Assembly (NCBI GenBank): GCA_934045905.1
Contig: OW203767.1
Coordinates: forward strand, 28,456,520 to 28,520,519
Direction: 5' to 3'
DNA length: 64,000 nucleotides
Source of the DNA: Leuctra nigra
Taxonomy: Eukaryota; Arthropoda; Insecta; Plecoptera; Leuctridae
Positions 13,401 to 23,423 of the stretch are shown here, one piece after another. Each line of letters starts with the position of its first letter. Positions within the stretch are counted from its first letter, which is position 1. The notes under the pieces are model-generated. The model saw nothing but the letters and a program-made list of their open reading frames with translations. It did not search any database and had not been told where the DNA came from. Made by a program: the position numbers and the translations under genes.

Positions 13401-14041
13401 TACCTTTTAGCAAATCTAGATTCAAGTTAATTTATTTGCATAGTAATATCCTGTGAACACTAACTAGTAATATTCTTACAATTACGGTGGCAAATGTGTC
13501 CATGAATAAACAATGAAATACTTATAAATGCAATCAAACAAAAACAATTAAATCTATACTAGAAGATACAAGGACAAATTTTGTTTTATTGAATCCAGCC
13601 ACTTCCAGTTAACAAAATTATAATTTTATTCATTATGTTTAAAATTAAGACAATGTTACAAATATTTATTATTTTTTTAATCAGTATTCTAGAGATTTTG
13701 AGTTCTAATTAATGAAACTAAAATTTTAATTAATTATGTTTTATACTAATGTCCAATTTTTCTATATGTTTTTATACTTTTAGTTTTATTTTATTTTCTC
13801 TAAAACTACACTTTGCTTAGTTGAATAAATCAACGACATTTGATTTATTCAAATCATTTAAAATCAATTTCAAATCATCCCTTTCGTATACCTAAGTTTA
13901 AATCAGTTATTATATGTACTTTATTTTGATAGCTGAAGCTACTGGAACATACACATAATAATGTCAACATAATAAGCAAAGATATTTAAGGCTTTATCTT
14001 TGATATAAGCATGTTTTTTTCCACACATTCATATTGAGATT
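10441..14041. other. Non-coding, no gene seen
   Basis: No gene is recognised. Noteworthy local items are a cluster of GGGTT/AACCC dyads around a TATATAA word at 11049-11101, a 21-base G run at 11252-11272, and a moderately GC region at 12930-13070 with overlapping short ORFs that show no motif. Confidence 0.4.
11252..11272. repeat. Poly-G tract (21 G)
   Basis: An uninterrupted run of 21 guanines sits in AT-rich surroundings. It can in principle form G-quadruplex or triplex structures and is a likely site of sequencing or assembly length error. Shorter G or C runs occur at 37564-37576, 40948-40960 and 62696-62706. Confidence 0.9.
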
Positions 14042-14932
14042 TTTGAGCGAGCGTAGCGAGCGTCACCACGGTACTCTTACAGCACTTTCTCTGTGTTTTT
14101 TTTTTTTTTTTTTTTTGTGTTCACTGCCCAAGTCAAACCGCTCAACCAATCGATCTGAAATTTTGCACACGTACTAACGTAATCTATGCAGTCTCTGGGA
14201 TCGTTTTTGAATGGGCTCATGTGATTGGTTCAAATTTAAAAAAAATTATCTTTCGATTGGTTTGCCCGTTCAATTTGAAATTTTGATAAGTCATTACGAC
14301 CAACATTTTGCCCAATCAGACAAAATTTCATCCAAATCCTCCCATTGGTTAAAATTTAAAAAAATATTTCATGTGTTTTTTGAAATTTAAACTAGAACCG
14401 TATCACCGATCAACTTAAAACTTTGCTTGGCCATTGGGACCAACATTATCTGTATTTTTGACTACTTTTAGACTATTCTGTGTTTATATCCAAAAGTAAT
14501 TGACATTTTACGGACATTTTGCGTGTTGGCTGTCAAATTTCTCGAAAATGTTGATCACGGCTACTTTGACTCTTCAGTTCTAATCCAAGGTAGTTGAGCA
14601 AAAACTTTTAAACGCATATGAAACTGATATTGTGTACACACACTAATATCGTATGAGTGGTCCCAGGTATATTTTTTGAAAGAGATTCTGTGATTTTTGA
14701 ATATTTACTGGGAACGTTGTTCAATTATAAAGGTTCAATCGATCAACTTAAAATTTTTCATGGTTATTGGGACTAATATTTGAGTGATATTTAGAGATTT
14801 TTAAACAAGTCTGTGAAAAATTCAAGAATTATTGGCTTTTAATGATATTTTTGATAGACGCAGAATTTCGGTTCGAGGTGTTGCGCGTATCCGTGCTCGC
14901 TCATCAACGCGTTACTCAGAGCGTTTTCCTAG
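14042..14932 (+). repeat. Longest copy of the CCTAGT-ended dispersed repeat family
   Basis: It begins GAGCGAGCGTAGCGAGCG then TCACCACGGTA, and ends CGCTCATCAACGCGTTACTC then AGAGCGTTTTCCTAG followed by T. The interior has blocks found in other copies, such as ACCAATCGATCTGAAATTTT at about 14143-14162 (also at 60560) and a repeated 'gaccaacatt' phrase. No ORF is supported. The CTAG|T terminus with the AACGCGTT palindrome just upstream resembles a Helitron 3' end (CTRR followed by T), but no clear TC start was found, so the class is uncertain. Confidence 0.6.
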
Positions 14933-16214
14933 TATTTTTCAAATGGATCATCTTATCCCCTAGCATTTATACGCTATCCGACATATTCACTGTTTCATGA
15001 TTACTTTTAAAATTTAAAACGTTTTTAGACATAGAAACGGAAGATCCGGTATAAGCTCCAATGCAAAGGCACAGACTGTATTTTAAAGCCACAGAGTAAA
15101 AAGCGGTGACAAAAAAGGGTTTGATTTTGACAGGGGGACAAGTTTAAAGTAATCACTGCCTTCTAAAGATTCGATATAATCATCTAGACGACTTGTAGAA
15201 TCATTAGTGACTCTACTCTCTCCGTCGAAAACGTTGATCGTCAAACTGCTTCGAGACGATGACAATTTTGACACTAATTATGACTTTATTCATTGTCATC
15301 ATCCTTAATTTCAGGGCAATCAAATATCATGTTTTTTTAGACCAAAAAAATGTTGATCCTCTGGTCATTTATTTGTGTATCTAATATAAATATCAAATAA
15401 AAAAAATACACAAATAACTCAAGCTAGATTTGACATTCAATAGAATAATGTCAATTAATTACTGTATTAAATTAAATGTTCACTTTTTCTGTACTTACCT
15501 ATGTAACACTTTTTATTATTGAAAATTGTTGTATTATTTATTATGTATGTATCTGGCAGCAGGGCACATAGTTACGGGGGCTACCCTAGTCCTGCTGCCA
15601 GCAAATGAACTGTGTGTATTTGGAAAAAATAATAAATACAAAAAAATCGTTACATCTACTAGAGATTTGAAAAATTGTTGATTATGAACGAGCTTGATTA
15701 TGCCTCGATTTTTTTATTTTTTTTATATATGTTTTCGCATTAGCAAATCAAGAAAAAAACTTAAATTATGACGATTATGATAATTATGGTTGCGATCTTG
15801 CTTGATATTGCGATCTTGCAATAGGTCACCAATCAGGATAGTAAACGTTATTTTTGTAAAAAAAAAAAAAAAATTGGCATTATCACATCGTTTGATATGT
15901 AATGAATAAAGAACACACAGACCAAAAAAAGAGATTCGATTCAAGTTTCAACACAGAGTTATCGCTTGGCTCATTTTTAAAAGTAAATTTCATACGGCAC
16001 CCAGCGAGACAAGAAAATATACACTTTTTCACCACAAATCAACTAAATATTACTTATCAAAAAAGCAAAATATTAAAAATGTACCAAGTGATAACACTAA
16101 GTTTGTCTTTTATCTAATCATGATAAAAATTTCAAATAATTTCGTCATACCCATTGAATTGCATTGATTGATTTGAATTGTATCCAAAATAATGTCTACA
16201 ACAAGCGGCAAAAT
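14933..16214. other. Non-coding, with a stem-loop and an unassigned minus-strand ORF
   Basis: A minus-strand 63-codon ORF at 15083-15274 has fairly protein-like composition (LDDYIESLEGSDYFKL) but no ATG start, no flanking donor and no recognised family. It may be decayed transposon or exon sequence. A stem-loop at 15553-15601 is listed separately. Confidence 0.3.
15553..15601. repeat. Stem-loop, perfect 11-bp stem
   Basis: CTGGCAGCAGG at 15553-15563 pairs perfectly with CCTGCTGCCAG at 15591-15601 around a 27-nt loop with its own GGG/CCC. An A/T-rich AATAATAAATAC tail follows. The arrangement resembles the 3' UTR hairpin and tail of a non-LTR retroposon, but no ORF is attached. Confidence 0.5.
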
Positions 16215-16288
16215 CGCTCGCGCTTGCATAACCTTGGTGAACCGTATGACTTGACTGGCGAGGAGTGACCGCTCCACTATTTTTCACC
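16215..16288. repeat. Recurrent module TGACTTGACTGGCG, copy 1
   Basis: The phrase ATGACTTGACTGGCG, followed by GACCGCTCCACTATTTTT, recurs at 23424-23487 and 26053-26145, each time upstream of a repeat-protein gene unit. It is therefore part of the duplicated unit that includes each gene. Here it precedes gene 1 and marks the left side of unit 1. Confidence 0.6.
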
Positions 16289-16337
16289 TTTTGCAACCTA
16301 TCATTACAGGTAGGTACTTCACAGCTTTACTCTAACC

Positions 16338-16972
16338 TACTAAGAAAACGCTCTGTGTATAACGCGTTGATAAGCGAGCCTTCGTACCTACTGCATACGA
16401 TTTGATATGCGTTTGCAAATCTCAGCTCTGCAGGCATTGGAACTGAAGAAACAATAGAGCAGTGAAAAATAATTGAAAAATCTTGGCATGAATTTGAAAA
16501 TATTTCAAGGTTTTAAGATAAAATGTCCTTAAAATGACAATAACTTTTGAAGATAACTACAGATTAGTCTGAAAATTGACAAACAAACGTAACTACAATG
16601 TTGGTCCCGCGTAATGACTATCTAGTTTAAATTTCAAAAACTCACAGGATAAATGTCTTTTAATTTTAACCAATCAACGGATTTCCATGAAATTTATAAT
16701 CCTAAAACTATAAGACGGCTTCAAAAACTGTGAAAAATTTATATTTGTCGAACGGTGAACGGCGGTCCATTTTCATTTTTGAACCAATCACAGGATCCTA
16801 TTCCAAAACGATCCCAGAGACCACATAGATTACATAATTATGTGTGCAAAATTTCAGATCGGTTTGTTGGACTATTTGACGTGGGCACTGAACAAAAAAT
16901 TAAATATGAAAAAAAAACACGCAGAAACAGTGTAATTTAAGTGTACTGTGGTGACGCTCGCTCCACTCACTT
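16338..16972 (-). repeat. Copy of the CCTAGT-ended dispersed repeat family
   Basis: This is the reverse orientation of the copy at 14042-14932. It opens CTAAGAAAACGCTCTGTG then TATAACGCGTTGATAAGC, and closes GTGGTGACGCTCGCTCCACT. The interior shares the 'gaccaatcacaggatcc' and 'aaaatttcagatcgg' blocks. It occupies the region just upstream of the gene 1 promoter, where units 2 and 3 instead have unique conserved sequence, so it inserted into or replaced part of unit 1. Confidence 0.6.
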
Positions 16973-16980
16973 AATCATGC

Positions 16981-17086
16981 ACCGAGTTTAATCAATATTA
17001 TATTGTGAATACGACTCTTATCAGTGATTTAAACTAATGAGTTTCATGTTACGTTGCAATGCCGAACTTCATGTTCTCTGAGTAAT
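16981..17086 (+). promoter_or_regulatory. Distal promoter / 5' leader of repeat-protein gene 1, cut off by the LTR element
   Basis: This block is conserved with 23874-23975 (gene 2) and 26487-26610 (gene 3). It holds a TATA-like TATTATATTG at 16996-17005 and an insect-type initiator TCAGTG at 17021-17026, about 25 bp apart, then ATGTTACGTTGCAATGCCGA and CTCTGAGTAAT. In genes 2 and 3 the sequence continues directly into ACTTGTAGG. Here the retrotransposon interrupts it at 17086. The start-site assignment is inferred from motif spacing only. Confidence 0.5.
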
Positions 17087-18275
17087 TGTAACAGTTTAAA
17101 AAAACTATTACCTACCTAACATCTATTCCACCTATTGGGTTTTGTATTTTCCCACTCTTTTACTGTTAGTTATCTGTTCGGCCGTGGGATAGCGCCACTG
17201 CTCGGTCAAGTAACATGGTCCGACCTTGTAGGTTTTGATGCGAGCTGTCATCCTGACGTTGTACAGGTAATTTTCCATTACCGGATGTAATGTAAGGGAT
17301 GATATTTTGTCTTGCTCGTAAATCATGTAACTTCCCTCGATGTCTTTTCGTGTCGTCTACCGAGGGGTTCGGACGTGAACTCCGCGAGCCAGGGTAAACC
17401 GGGAAGCATGGTAAAGTAGATTCACATACGGCTCACGCCTTTCAGTTTTAGTCTATGAATGTTTTCTTAGACTTTCATTTGTGTTTTTGCTAAGAAGTCT
17501 TGCCCTTAGTCTATTTGTAGAGCCAAGCTGGTTTCGTTCATTCGATTCAGTTTGTGCGTTTGAGGCGTTTGATTGTCTTGCTTGCTACCGACGTTTTGCC
17601 AACCTCGTGGTTTTCTTGAGGGGCGTTCTCTGATCAAGACGTCCTGTTCGTTCCCTTTGGTTTTCGTCTCGGATAGACCATTATTCTGTTTAGATCTGTA
17701 TCTCGAAATTCCATTATTATACAGCTATTTTATGCTTTCCACAATTTGAGTACGTATGAGAAAGGTATAGAAGGTACCAGAGTAAATGTGCACGGAGGTT
17801 CTCGAACCAAAGTGCTAGCCCATTTTGACTCTAGTGTTTAGTAATCTGTCGAGGAGGCTCTCGAGGTAAGTGTTGGCATTGCCACACTGTATTATTTAAT
17901 TATTTACTTTTCTTTCTTGTTCAATCTAGTAACTTCATGGGCCGGAGGCCATTTGCATTTTTCTACTCAAACCATGTGCTATTTATTTTATGCCTGTTCA
18001 GTTCAGTAACTCTTTTGAGTTGATGGTTTTGTATAATAAAACCACCTGTGTGGATTATTTCTTTTGTAATTCTGAGTATTGAGTTGTACTGAGTAACCAC
18101 TGCCGAACATCTTTGTAGTCTCCTAGTTCCTACTCTGTTTAATTAATTGTTTTTCTATGCTCAAACCCATCGACCTATCTATGTCTGAGCTAGCCACTAG
18201 GCAAAGACACACCACGACCTGCTCGTGGTGTTAAGGTGGACGCTGTCAGCGGCCGAGGTTACTGACGCGGCTACA
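17087..18275 (+). repeat. 5' long terminal repeat
   Basis: It starts TGTAACAGTTT and ends GCGGCTACA, 1,189 bp. A possible polyadenylation signal AATAAA occurs in TATAATAAAACC at about 18031-18041. The 3' third holds a CTGCTCGTGGTG and GGCCGAGG GC-richer tail. Small ORFs inside are not considered genes. Confidence 0.95.
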
Positions 18276-18277
18276 AT

Positions 18278-18295
18278 TGGCGCAGCCAACGTGAG
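18278..18295 (+). other. Primer-binding site
   Basis: TGGCGCAGCCAACGTGAG begins 2 nt (AT) after the 5' LTR. TGGCGC matches the usual start of a tRNA-complementary PBS (complement of a ...GCGCCA 3' end). The tRNA species was not determined. Confidence 0.7.
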
Positions 18296-18481
18296 GGCCC
18301 GAGCTACAATCTACAATTGATACTACAACGTGGGAACCACGAACTTCAACTACAATTCAAGACTTCGAGTTACGAGCATCGTTTCGCTTCGATTGACTTC
18401 TCTTCGCTTACGACTGCGACTCGAACTACGGTGAGCGGTGTATCGCACACTAACCATACTTTTCGATAATATTGTTCATTC

Positions 18482-19564
18482 ATGATGACTGAGGCAGATT
18501 CTCTTGCTGAGTTAACCTTGATTAGGGTTAAAATTGTCGAAATAAGGGATCTCGTTGAGACTTATGAAGGGGCAGATGATACAAAGAGAACCATTGACTT
18601 GAAATTCCATTTCATCAACAGACGCTTGCGGTTAGTTACGAATGATGCTGATGCTGTTACCACAGAGAAGAACGCTGTACTTCATGACCTTGAAGTGATT
18701 CAAACCCGGTTCAATACTCTAGTGGAAGCCATGGGTGTTTTTCAGATGAATCATCCCGAAACAGCTGTGTCACCGGTTATTAAACGACGACCGAAACAGA
18801 GACCAGTCTCGACTTGAGGTATTAAAAAGTTTTCAGGTGAAGGAAAAGCTCCCAGTGTGAGTGCATTTCTTGAGAATGTACAGGACCTTATGGATGCTCG
18901 ACATACATCGAAGGACGATATGTGGCATGAAGCGATCGACTTGTTCGAGGGACCGGCGCGGATTTGGTTTCGCTCAGCTCGACGCAATTTAGAATCGTGG
19001 GACCAACTGGTGGACGCTCTTCGAGAGGAGTATCAACCTCCGGACTACGACCTACGCTTGAGGGACGAGATCCGAGCAAGGACCCAAGGCGAGAACGAAA
19101 GCATTGGTTTGTACTTCTCGGTTATAGATAATTTATGTAACAGACTTTCACCGAAGATGCCCGAGATGGAGAAACTGGATATTATTCGACGCAACCTTCA
19201 ACCCTACTTTTTGGAAGGTTTGAGCTTGCATACTTGTTATCGTGTGGAGGACCTTCAACGTTTCTGCAAACAATTGGAAATAGGACGCGCTGACGCACGA
19301 CAGTTCCGACCCCCGCCTTCAACGAAGTTTTTGCTAGAACCCGAACTGGGGTATGAACCCATTAAGCCGGTTTCCTTTGCTGCGAACGAAACCATGACTG
19401 GTTTGCCTTCAAAGTGTTGGAACTGTGATGGTCAAGGTCATAAAAGCACGGATTGTCGGGAACCTAAGAAGGTGTTCTGTTCCGGGTGCGGCAGGAAGAG
19501 TGTTTACCGCGCTAACTGTTCCCCATGTAACTTTCGTCAGGGAAAAGGTGCCGGAGGTCGATAG
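18482..19564 (+). pseudogene. gag: Retrotransposon gag with one in-frame stop
   Basis: The reading frame runs from ATG 18482 to TAG 19562-19564 with a single in-frame TGA at 18815-18817. The first 111 codons are a helical N-terminal region. The part after 18857 matches the Ty3/gypsy gag core (retrotransposon gag family), with GPARIWFRSARRNLESW, a 'LRDEIRARTQGENESIGLYF' block and a helical segment. Two zinc knuckles follow: CWNCDGQGHKSTDC (CX2CX4HX4C) and CSGCGRKSVYRANC, where Val replaces the expected His. The capsid-nucleocapsid protein would package element RNA. The TGA would truncate it unless read through or corrected in other copies; a CGA-to-TGA change would explain it (inference). Confidence 0.85.
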
Positions 19565-19773
19565 AAAGGCCGTCTTCGAGTCTCCGCATGAAGCAGGCCA
19601 TCGAGTCACGCCAAGAGGACGCTGCGAAAGGCTTCGCTGCGAAACTCGCTCCACGATTTCACGGCCCGTTCAAAGTTAAGATGAAGATCTCTCTGCTCGT
19701 CTACCGTCTTGAAGATTCGACCCAGCGCGACGTTGGAAAATGGCATGTTAAAGATCTGAAACCTGTTGTCTAA
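19531..19773 (+). pseudogene. pol: Remnant of integrase C-terminus (GPY/F-type) from pol
   Basis: In a different frame from gag, the segment ending at TAA 19771-19773 reads FAAKLAPRFHGPFKV, then YRLED and GKWHVKDLKP. This is the characteristic C-terminal tail of Ty3/gypsy integrases (GPY/F module). Everything between the gag zinc knuckles and this tail is missing, so a deletion joined late gag to late pol near 19530-19570. The ATG at 19588 is not a natural start. Confidence 0.8.
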
Positions 19774-19800
19774 CTTAAGAAAATTAGAGTAATTTTCTTT

Positions 19801-19816
19801 AGGAAGAAGGGGGGAG
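19801..19816 (+). other. Polypurine tract
   Basis: AGGAAGAAGGGGGGAG lies immediately upstream of the 3' LTR, the expected position of the plus-strand primer. Confidence 0.85.
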
Positions 19817-19817
19817 T

Positions 19818-21005
19818 TGTAACAGTTTAAAAAACTATTACCTACCTAACATCTATTCCACCTATTGGGTTTTGTATTTTCCCACTCTTTTACTGTTAGT
19901 TATCTGTTCGGCCGTGGGATAGCGCCACTGCTCGGTCAAGTAACATGGTCCGACCTTGTAGGTTTTGATGCGAGCTGTCATCCTGACGTTGTACAGGTAA
20001 TTTTCCATTACCGGATGTAATGTAAGGGATGATATTTTGTCTTGCTCGTAAATCATGTAACTTCCCTCGATGTCTTTTCGTGTCGTCTACCGAGGGGTTC
20101 GGACGTGAACTCCGCGAGCCAGGGTAAACCGGGAAGCATGGTAAAGTAGATTCACATACGGCTCACGCCTTTCAGTTTTAGTCTATGAATGTTTTCTTAG
20201 ACTTTCATTTGTGTTTTTGCTAAGAAGTCTTGCCCTTAGTCTATTTGTAGAGCCAAGCTGGTTTCGTTCATTCGATTCAGTTTGTGCGTTTGAGGCGTTT
20301 GATTGTCTTGCTTGCTACCGACGTTTTGCCAACCTCGTGGTTTTCTTGAGGGGCGTTCTCTGATCAAGACGTCCTGTTCGTTCCCTTTGGTTTTCGTCTC
20401 GGATAGACCATTATTCTGTTTAGATCTGTATCTCGAAATTCCATTATTATACAGCTATTTTATGCTTTCCACAATTTGAGTACGTATGAGAAAGGTATAG
20501 AAGGTACCAGAGTAAATGTGCACGGAGGTTCTCGAACCAAAGTGCTAGCCCATTTTGACTCTAGTGTTTAGTAATCTGTCGAGGAGGCTCTCGAGGTAAG
20601 TGTTGGCATTGCCACACTGTATTATTTAATTATTTACTTTTCTTTCTTGTTCAATCTAGTAACTTCATGGGCCGGAGGCCATTTGCATTTTTCTACTCAA
20701 ACCATGTGCTATTTATTTTATGCCTGTTCAGTTCAGTAACTCTTTTGAGTTGATGGTTTTGTATAATAAAACCACCTGTGTGGATTATTTCTTTTGTAAT
20801 TCTGAGTATTGAGTTGTACTGAGTAACCACTGCCGAACATCTTTGTAGTCTCCTAGTTCCTACTCTGTTTAATTAATTGTTTTTCTATGCTCAAACCCAT
20901 CGACCTATCTATGTCTGAGCTAGCCACTAGGCAAAGACACACCACGACCTGCTCGTGGTGTTAAGGTGGACGCTGTCAGCGGCCGAGGTTACTGACGCGG
21001 CTACA
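19818..21005 (+). repeat. 3' long terminal repeat
   Basis: 1,188 bp, the same as the 5' LTR apart from a one-base shorter A-run after TGTAACAGTTT. Its right end CTACA abuts the TAAT target duplication and the proximal leader of gene 1, so the LTR could supply promoter activity to that gene (inference). Confidence 0.95.
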
Positions 21006-21068
21006 TAATACTTGTAGGTTTGATTGAAGTCAAATCACTCAACTACAAGTTGGCCTCAACACCTCAAG
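21006..21068 (+). promoter_or_regulatory. Proximal leader of gene 1 with ACTTGTAG/CTACAAGT dyad
   Basis: Conserved with the sequences directly before the ATG of genes 2 and 3. ACTTGTAG (21010-21017) is the inverse complement of CTACAAGT a short distance downstream. CCTCAAG precedes the ATG. In this copy only this 63-bp piece remains attached to the gene because the LTR element lies directly upstream. Confidence 0.55.
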
Positions 21069-22555
21069 ATGATCAAGAAGATAGTTCTGATCTTCACCGT
21101 CGTCTGTCTCCTTCACTCAGCCCGTAAGCATTCTTTACTTTTAAGTTGTATCATTAAATATTGACTCATGGCTTCTTTATCCAACATGTAATAAATCCAT
21201 AGGGTTTGAAAATGCCACGTATTGACTGGAAAAGACAAAAAAATAATGCAAAACGTTTGTATAAATCTGAAACTGAAAATATGACAACCCCTATTCTATA
21301 AATCTAATTCTGTTGGAATGGAGCAGGATTGTTTAATTTCCTCGTTCCTATTTCATTTCCATCAGAAATACAGATACAGAATAAGCCTCCAGAACACTTT
21401 TATTTAATTTAAATAATTTGAATCAAATTCTATGTGAATTATGATATATATCCATGCAAAATATCAGCAGCATTTGGATTTTCTAATAGTGAATGGTCTT
21501 CAATAACATTGGAATATTCAATATTCAACTTGTATAAAGTTAGAAACATGGTAGAATATGATGATATTATGGTAGGTAAATGATTTTTATTATGATCACG
21601 AATATTCTGATTACAATTAACTATATTTCTGTTTCTCGCTATAGTCATAGAATCATCGCCCGTACCGAACGATGAAGATGAAGAACATACTGGCGATCCG
21701 GAAGGAACCACGGAAGGACACGGAGAACATACTGGCGATCCGGAAGGAACAACGGAAGGACACGGAGAACATACTGGCGATCCGGAAGGAACAACGGAAG
21801 GACATGGAGAACATACTGGCGATCCGGAAGGAACAACGGAAGGACATGGAGAACATACTGGCGATCCAGAAGGAACAACGGAAGGACATGGAGAACATAC
21901 TGGCGATCCGGAAGGAACAACGGAAGGACACGGAGAATATACTGGTGATCCGGAAGGAACAACGGAAGGTCACGGAGAACATACTGGCGATCCGGAAGGA
22001 ACAACGGAAGGACATGGAGAACATACTGGTGATCCGGAAGGAACAACGGAAGGACACGGAGAACATACTGGCGATCCGGAAGGAACCACGGAAGGACATG
22101 GAGAACATACTGGTGATCCGGAAGGAACAACGGAAGGACATGGAGAACATACTGGCGATCCGGAAGGAACCACGGAAGGACACGGAGAACATACTGGCGA
22201 TCCGGAAGAAACAACGGAAGGACATGGAGAACATACTGGTGATCCGGAAGGAACAACGGAAGGATATGGAGAACATACTGGCGATCCGGAAGGAACCACG
22301 GAAGGACATGGAGAACATACTGGCGATCCGGAAGGAACAACGGAAAGACATGGAGAACATACTGGCGATCCGGAAGGAACCACGGAAGGACACGGAGAAC
22401 ATACTGGCGATCCGGAAGGAACAACGGAAGGACATGGAGAACATACTAGTGGTGGTCCGGGAGCAACCGCGGGGGCACTACCAAAGCCAATGCCCAGGCC
22501 GGACCCAATGCCGGACCCAAAGCCCGCGTACCCAGGAGGGCCAACGCCCAAATAG
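21069..22555 (+). CDS. Secreted 14-residue-repeat protein, paralogue 1 (321 aa; exons 21069-21123 and 21645-22555)
   Basis: Two-exon model: exon 1 ends C|GTAAGC, the intron is 521 bp, and the acceptor is GCTATAG at 21644. The combined 966 nt is an exact multiple of three. Residues 1-18 MIKKIVLIFTVVCLLHSA form a signal peptide (KK, hydrophobic core, small residue at the end). A short acidic linker (IESSPVPNDEDE) leads into 18 perfect-length repeats EHTGDPEGTTEGHG (residues 32-283), then a Pro-rich tail with PMPRPDPMPDPKP. Thr-rich repeats could carry O-glycans and His/Glu could bind cations. An extracellular mucin-like or salivary/matrix role is inference, and no known domain is seen. The repeats are nearly identical at DNA level, indicating recent homogenisation. 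The LTR insertion upstream may alter expression. Other long ORFs over this interval are frame shadows. Confidence 0.8.
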
Positions 22556-22630
22556 AACGTTTATCCAATACGCCACAAGGAATAACATGGCGTTAATTCC
22601 AATTCCATCAGAATTGCGAATGTAGAAGTT

Positions 22631-22907
22631 CTAGAATAGGACTCCCGTGAAGCTGTTTGAACAATGTCTCTCCCTCTACTTACTTGTTGACGACACCTTG
22701 CTTCCAACTCGGCTTTCGCAGTATGATGCTTTTAAAGATGGGTTTTATTTGTATGAAATTTGTATGAAATTTGGATGAAATTTTGGATTTGTATGAAATA
22801 TGATTATTTTCTGTGTAGAGAAATGTCTAAATTGGTGTATTTAAAATTAATTAATATCTATCAAATACAGAAGTAATGTACCTATAAGTAACAGCAACGA
22901 AAATATT
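22631..22907. other. 3' flank of gene 1
   Basis: Homologous to the flanks of genes 2 and 3: CTAGAATAGGACTCCCGTG, then a decayed region ending CGAAAATATT just before the SINE. There is no canonical AATAAA; ATTAAA-like words near 22845 could serve as a poly(A) signal. Confidence 0.4.
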
Positions 22908-23316
22908 TGAACCCAACGGCTGGTGTGTTGGATACCTCGGTTCTCGTTAGATCACCGAGGTTAAGCAACATTGAGCGCGGTCAGCGGTTGGATGGGTGAC
23001 CATTCAACTCTGCCTTGCCAGGTTGCTGCCGTTGGGTCAGAGAGACTGGGGTGTTTGGGGGTTAGTGTGACGACCTCCCTCCACCTGTTATCAGTCTCTC
23101 GACGGCGCGGGTTGTGGAGGCTCGTGCTGTGAATGTTACACCGTCCTTCGGAAGAGACGTTAAGCCGTTGGTCCCCTTGGTATCTTTCGTCAGGAGTAGG
23201 CTACATGCCGGTACCGGGTTTCCTCTCCTCCCTTCTCTATATTACATTCTCACTAGTGGAGCCTCGGTTCTGTTGAGAATATAGACTTAATAAATAAAAA
23301 AAATAAAAAAATAAAT
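22908..23316 (+). mobile_element. 5S rRNA-derived SINE
   Basis: The head (22911-23037, 127 bp) is a 5S rRNA derivative: ATACCTCGGTTCTCG, GATCACCGAGGTTAAGCA and GGTTGGATGGGTGACC correspond to 5S box A / intermediate / box C regions. Helix I is kept as ACCCAACGGC (22911-22920) pairing with GCCGTTGGGT (23028-23037). A roughly 230-bp body follows with ACGTTAAGCCGTTGGTCCC and GGAGTAGGCTACATGCCGG. It ends in a TAATAAATAAAAAA-type tail. The paralogous units read GAAAATATTGGTTTGTC and GAAAATATTGATTTGTC without the insert, so the boundaries are fixed by two natural empty sites. RNA polymerase III transcription from the internal promoter is the family norm. Confidence 0.9.
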
Positions 23317-23423
23317 GGTTTGTCTTTTAGAAAATCCTCAATCCTTGCATTTCCAAAACGTCTAATCCGATAAAATGTACCTACATACTAGCTAATCCCA
23401 TAAAAGTTAATAAAATATGTGAT

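Larger units (their letters stand above)
17087..21005 (+). mobile_element. Young non-autonomous Ty3/gypsy-type LTR retrotransposon (3.9 kb)
   Basis: Two direct LTRs of 1,189 and 1,188 bp (TG...CA ends) flank a 1,542-bp interior. The LTRs appear identical except for one A in an A-run, indicating very recent insertion. A 4-bp target duplication TAAT lies at 17083-17086 and 21006-21009. The empty target (CTCTGAGTAATACTTGTAGG) is intact in the paralogous units at about 23966-23985 and 26597-26616. A primer-binding site follows the 5' LTR and a purine tract precedes the 3' LTR. The interior keeps gag and the end of integrase only. Protease, reverse transcriptase, RNase H and the integrase catalytic core are deleted, so movement would need proteins supplied in trans. 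Confidence 0.95.

Noticed and set aside
17132..17326. 64-codon minus ORF, repeated at 19862-20056
   Set aside because: It lies inside both LTRs, has no homology features, and is duplicated only because the LTRs are.
21645..22551. Long ORFs in other frames of the gene 1 repeats (ENILAIRKEQRKDM on plus; LPDRQYVLHVLPLF and SFRIASMFSMSFRC types on minus)
   Set aside because: They exist because 42 bp is a multiple of three. Only the EHTGDPEGTTEGHG frame joins to the conserved signal-peptide exon with correct phase and ends with a stop homologous to the sister genes.
22911..23037. Functional 5S rRNA gene
   Set aside because: It diverges from animal 5S at many positions and is followed directly by a SINE body and A-rich tail, so it is a 5S-derived retroposon head.
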